Shown piece after piece: positions 62,762-64,000 of a DNA stretch of 64,000 bases. The DNA comes from Stenotrophomonas acidaminiphila. GTDB taxonomy: Bacteria > Pseudomonadota > Gammaproteobacteria > Xanthomonadales > Xanthomonadaceae. The translations under genes were made by a program, and so were the position numbers. Every line of letters starts with the position of its first letter. Position 1 is the first letter of the stretch. A model generated the notes under the pieces. The model had not been told where the DNA came from and searched no databases. It worked only from the letters and a program-made list of their open reading frames with translations. The stretch is taken from NCBI GenBank assembly GCA_002951995.1, contig CP019797.1, forward strand, positions 2,402,501 to 2,466,500. The letters run 5' to 3'.

Positions 62762-64000
62762 ATGAAGCGACTGCAGGCATGGATCGCCGGCATGGCGACC
62801 GCGGTCGTGATCGCGGCCGGTGCGGCGGCCGCCGATTCCCCCGCCGCGCTCGCCACGCGGCTGCTCGACCAGCTCGACGCCGGCCAGTACGCCGCGGCCG
62901 AGGCCACGTTCTCGCCGCAGATGAAGGCCGCGGTTCCTGCGCACAAGCTCAAGGCCATGTGGGAGTCGCTGCCCGTGCTGCTGGGCGCGGCGGGTGCGCG
63001 CGGCGAAGCGACCGTCAGCGAGGCCGACGGCTTCCGCATCGTGGCCATCCCGCTGGCCTACGCACGCGACAACGTGCTGGCGCGCGTGGTGCTGGACGGC
63101 GACGACCGCATCGCCGGCTTCCTGGTGCAGCCCCCGCCGCCACCGCCACCGCCGCCGGCCGCGGATGCGTCCTTCAGCGAACAGGCCATCACCCTGCCGG
63201 CGCTGGCGTCGGGCAAGCCCGGACTGCCGGGCACGCTGACCCTGCCGCGGGGCAAGGGCCCGTTCCCCGCCGTGGTGCTGGTGCATGGCTCCGGCCCGCA
63301 GGACCGCGACGAGACCATCGGCGGCAACCGCCCGTTTCTGGACATCGCCCGCGGTCTGGCCGCACACGGCATCGCCTCGCTGCGCTACGACAAGCGCACC
63401 CGGGCGCGGCCGCAGGATTTCAGCGGCACGTTCGGCATCGATGACGAAACCACCGACGACGCCGTCGCCGCCGTCGCCGCGCTGGCCGGCAATGCCGCCA
63501 TCGCCCACGACCGCATCCACGTGCTCGGCCACAGCCAGGGCGGCCTGCTGGCCGGCCGCATCGCCGCCAGGAGCCAGGGCAAGGTGGCCGGGCTGATCCT
63601 GCTGGCGGCACCGGCGCGCCCGATCCTCGACCTGCTGGGCGAACAGAACCGCTACCTGGCCCATCTCGACGGCAGCGTCAGTGCCGAAGAACAGGCGCAC
63701 CTGGACGCCCTGGACGCGGCGATCGCCAAGGTGCGCCGCGACCCGCGGCGAAGCTGCTGGAGCTGCCCGGCCACTACTGGCAGCAGCTCGAACGGATCGA
63801 CCCGGTGGCCGATGCGCGCGCCAGCCAGCTCCCGGTGCTGTTGCTGCAGGGCGGCCGCGACTTCCAGGTGGTCGATGCCGACTGGCAGCGCTGGAAACAG
63901 GGACTGCAGGGGCCGCGCTACCGCTTCCACCTGTACCCCGCGCTCAACCACCTGGGCATCGCCGGCGAAGGCAAGGGCACGCTGGACGAATACAGCAAGC
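62762..64000 (+). CDS. secreted alpha/beta-hydrolase with DUF3887-type N-terminus (3' end outside window; apparent -1 frameshift)
   Basis: Signal peptide MKRLQAWIAGMATAVVIAAG, a DUF3887-like N-terminal domain (LLDQLDAGQYAAAEATFSPQ), a poly-proline linker (QPPPPPPPPPAADAS), then an alpha/beta-hydrolase: VVLVHGSGPQDRDETIGGNR, catalytic Ser in VLGHSQGGLLAGR. The frame continues to KVRRDP and then breaks near 63742-63750. The next frame carries AKLLELPGHYWQQLERIDPV, catalytic Asp region LLLQGGRDFQVVDADW and His in ALNHLGIAGEGKG. One C missing in the run explains it. It starts 1 base after the DUF4177 stop, so it belongs to the SPFH operon. The 3' end is beyond the window. Confidence 0.82.
   Translation, partial: MKRLQAWIAGMATAVVIAAGAAAADSPAALATRLLDQLDAGQYAAAEATFSPQMKAAVPAHKLKAMWESLPVLLGAAGARGEATVSEADGFRIVAIPLAYARDNVLARVVLDGDDRIAGFLVQPPPPPPPPPAADASFSEQAITLPALASGKPGLPGTLTLPRGKGPFPAVVLVHGSGPQDRDETIGGNRPFLDIARGLAAHGIASLRYDKRTRARPQDFSGTFGIDDETTDDAVAAVAALAGNAAIAHDRIHVLGHSQGGLLAGRIAARSQGKVAGLILLAAPARPILDLLGEQNRYLAHLDGSVSAEEQAHLDALDAAIAKVRRDPRRSCWSCPATTGSSSNGSTRWPMRAPASSRCCCCRAAATSRWSMPTGSAGNRDCRGRATASTCTPRSTTWASPAKARARWTNTAS

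Overview
The window is a gene-dense stretch of a very GC-rich gammaproteobacterial chromosome. Gene content and order (dnaE-accA, HemJ, UbiM, gltX-zur, a thioesterase followed by a 'pathogenicity-like' DUF2007 protein, Bpt, PurT) point to the Xanthomonadaceae, in the Stenotrophomonas/Pseudoxanthomonas/Luteimonas/Lysobacter range. The genus is an inference. I saw no tRNA, rRNA, CRISPR array or prophage. The only mobile element is one intact IS481-family insertion sequence at 7613-8635, flanked by an exact 6-bp target duplication.

Layout. 1-5 kb: end of dnaE, accA, convergent hemJ, a small methyltransferase and an intracellular PHA depolymerase whose Cys-Asp-His triad is visible. 5-10.5 kb: a HAAS sensor/PadR module, a cyclophilin, the IS element and an EamA exporter whose stop codon is the IS target site. 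10.6-15.5 kb: small enzymes, a DUF885 lipoprotein, a CsaA-like protein and a TMEM175 channel. 15.6-20.8 kb: a hybrid histidine kinase/LuxR regulator pair and secreted proteins of unknown function. 20.9-31.5 kb: an ABC exporter, a class-C serine hydrolase, a VOC protein, a DUF72 protein, an EamA exporter, two GGDEF proteins around rluF. 31.5-40 kb: DeaD helicase, UbiM, a ClpP-fold lipoprotein, an Ada/AlkA-ogt alkylation-repair operon and a nucleotide pyrophosphatase. 40-50.4 kb: an acyltransferase, ribosomal protein bTHX, a zinc-related divergent pair (MerC-like protein and a histidine-rich TonB receptor) around a Zur-box-like operator, a TetR-EmrB-EmrA efflux operon, an amidohydrolase and zur. 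50.4-64 kb: gltX, a trypsin-like protease, a copper chaperone, enoyl-CoA hydratase, tesB, an ECF sigma factor with a membrane domain, an EF-hand protein, bpt, a phosphodiesterase, purT and an SPFH/membrane/RHH/DUF4177 operon running into a hydrolase cut by the window edge.

Two points matter most to a reader. First, eight genes (cyclophilin, GAF-GGDEF protein, deaD, acyltransferase, zur, gltX, sigma factor, terminal hydrolase) are each broken by one apparently missing base in a short G or C run. Because gltX is essential, assembly error is the likeliest cause, and these genes should be treated as probably intact. Second, two regulatory circuits can be read from the DNA: a zinc circuit (Zur-like box between MerC and the His-rich receptor, with zur 7.6 kb away), and a possibly self-regulated SPFH operon with two GATATC-centred sites 11 bp apart and its own ribbon-helix-helix protein.
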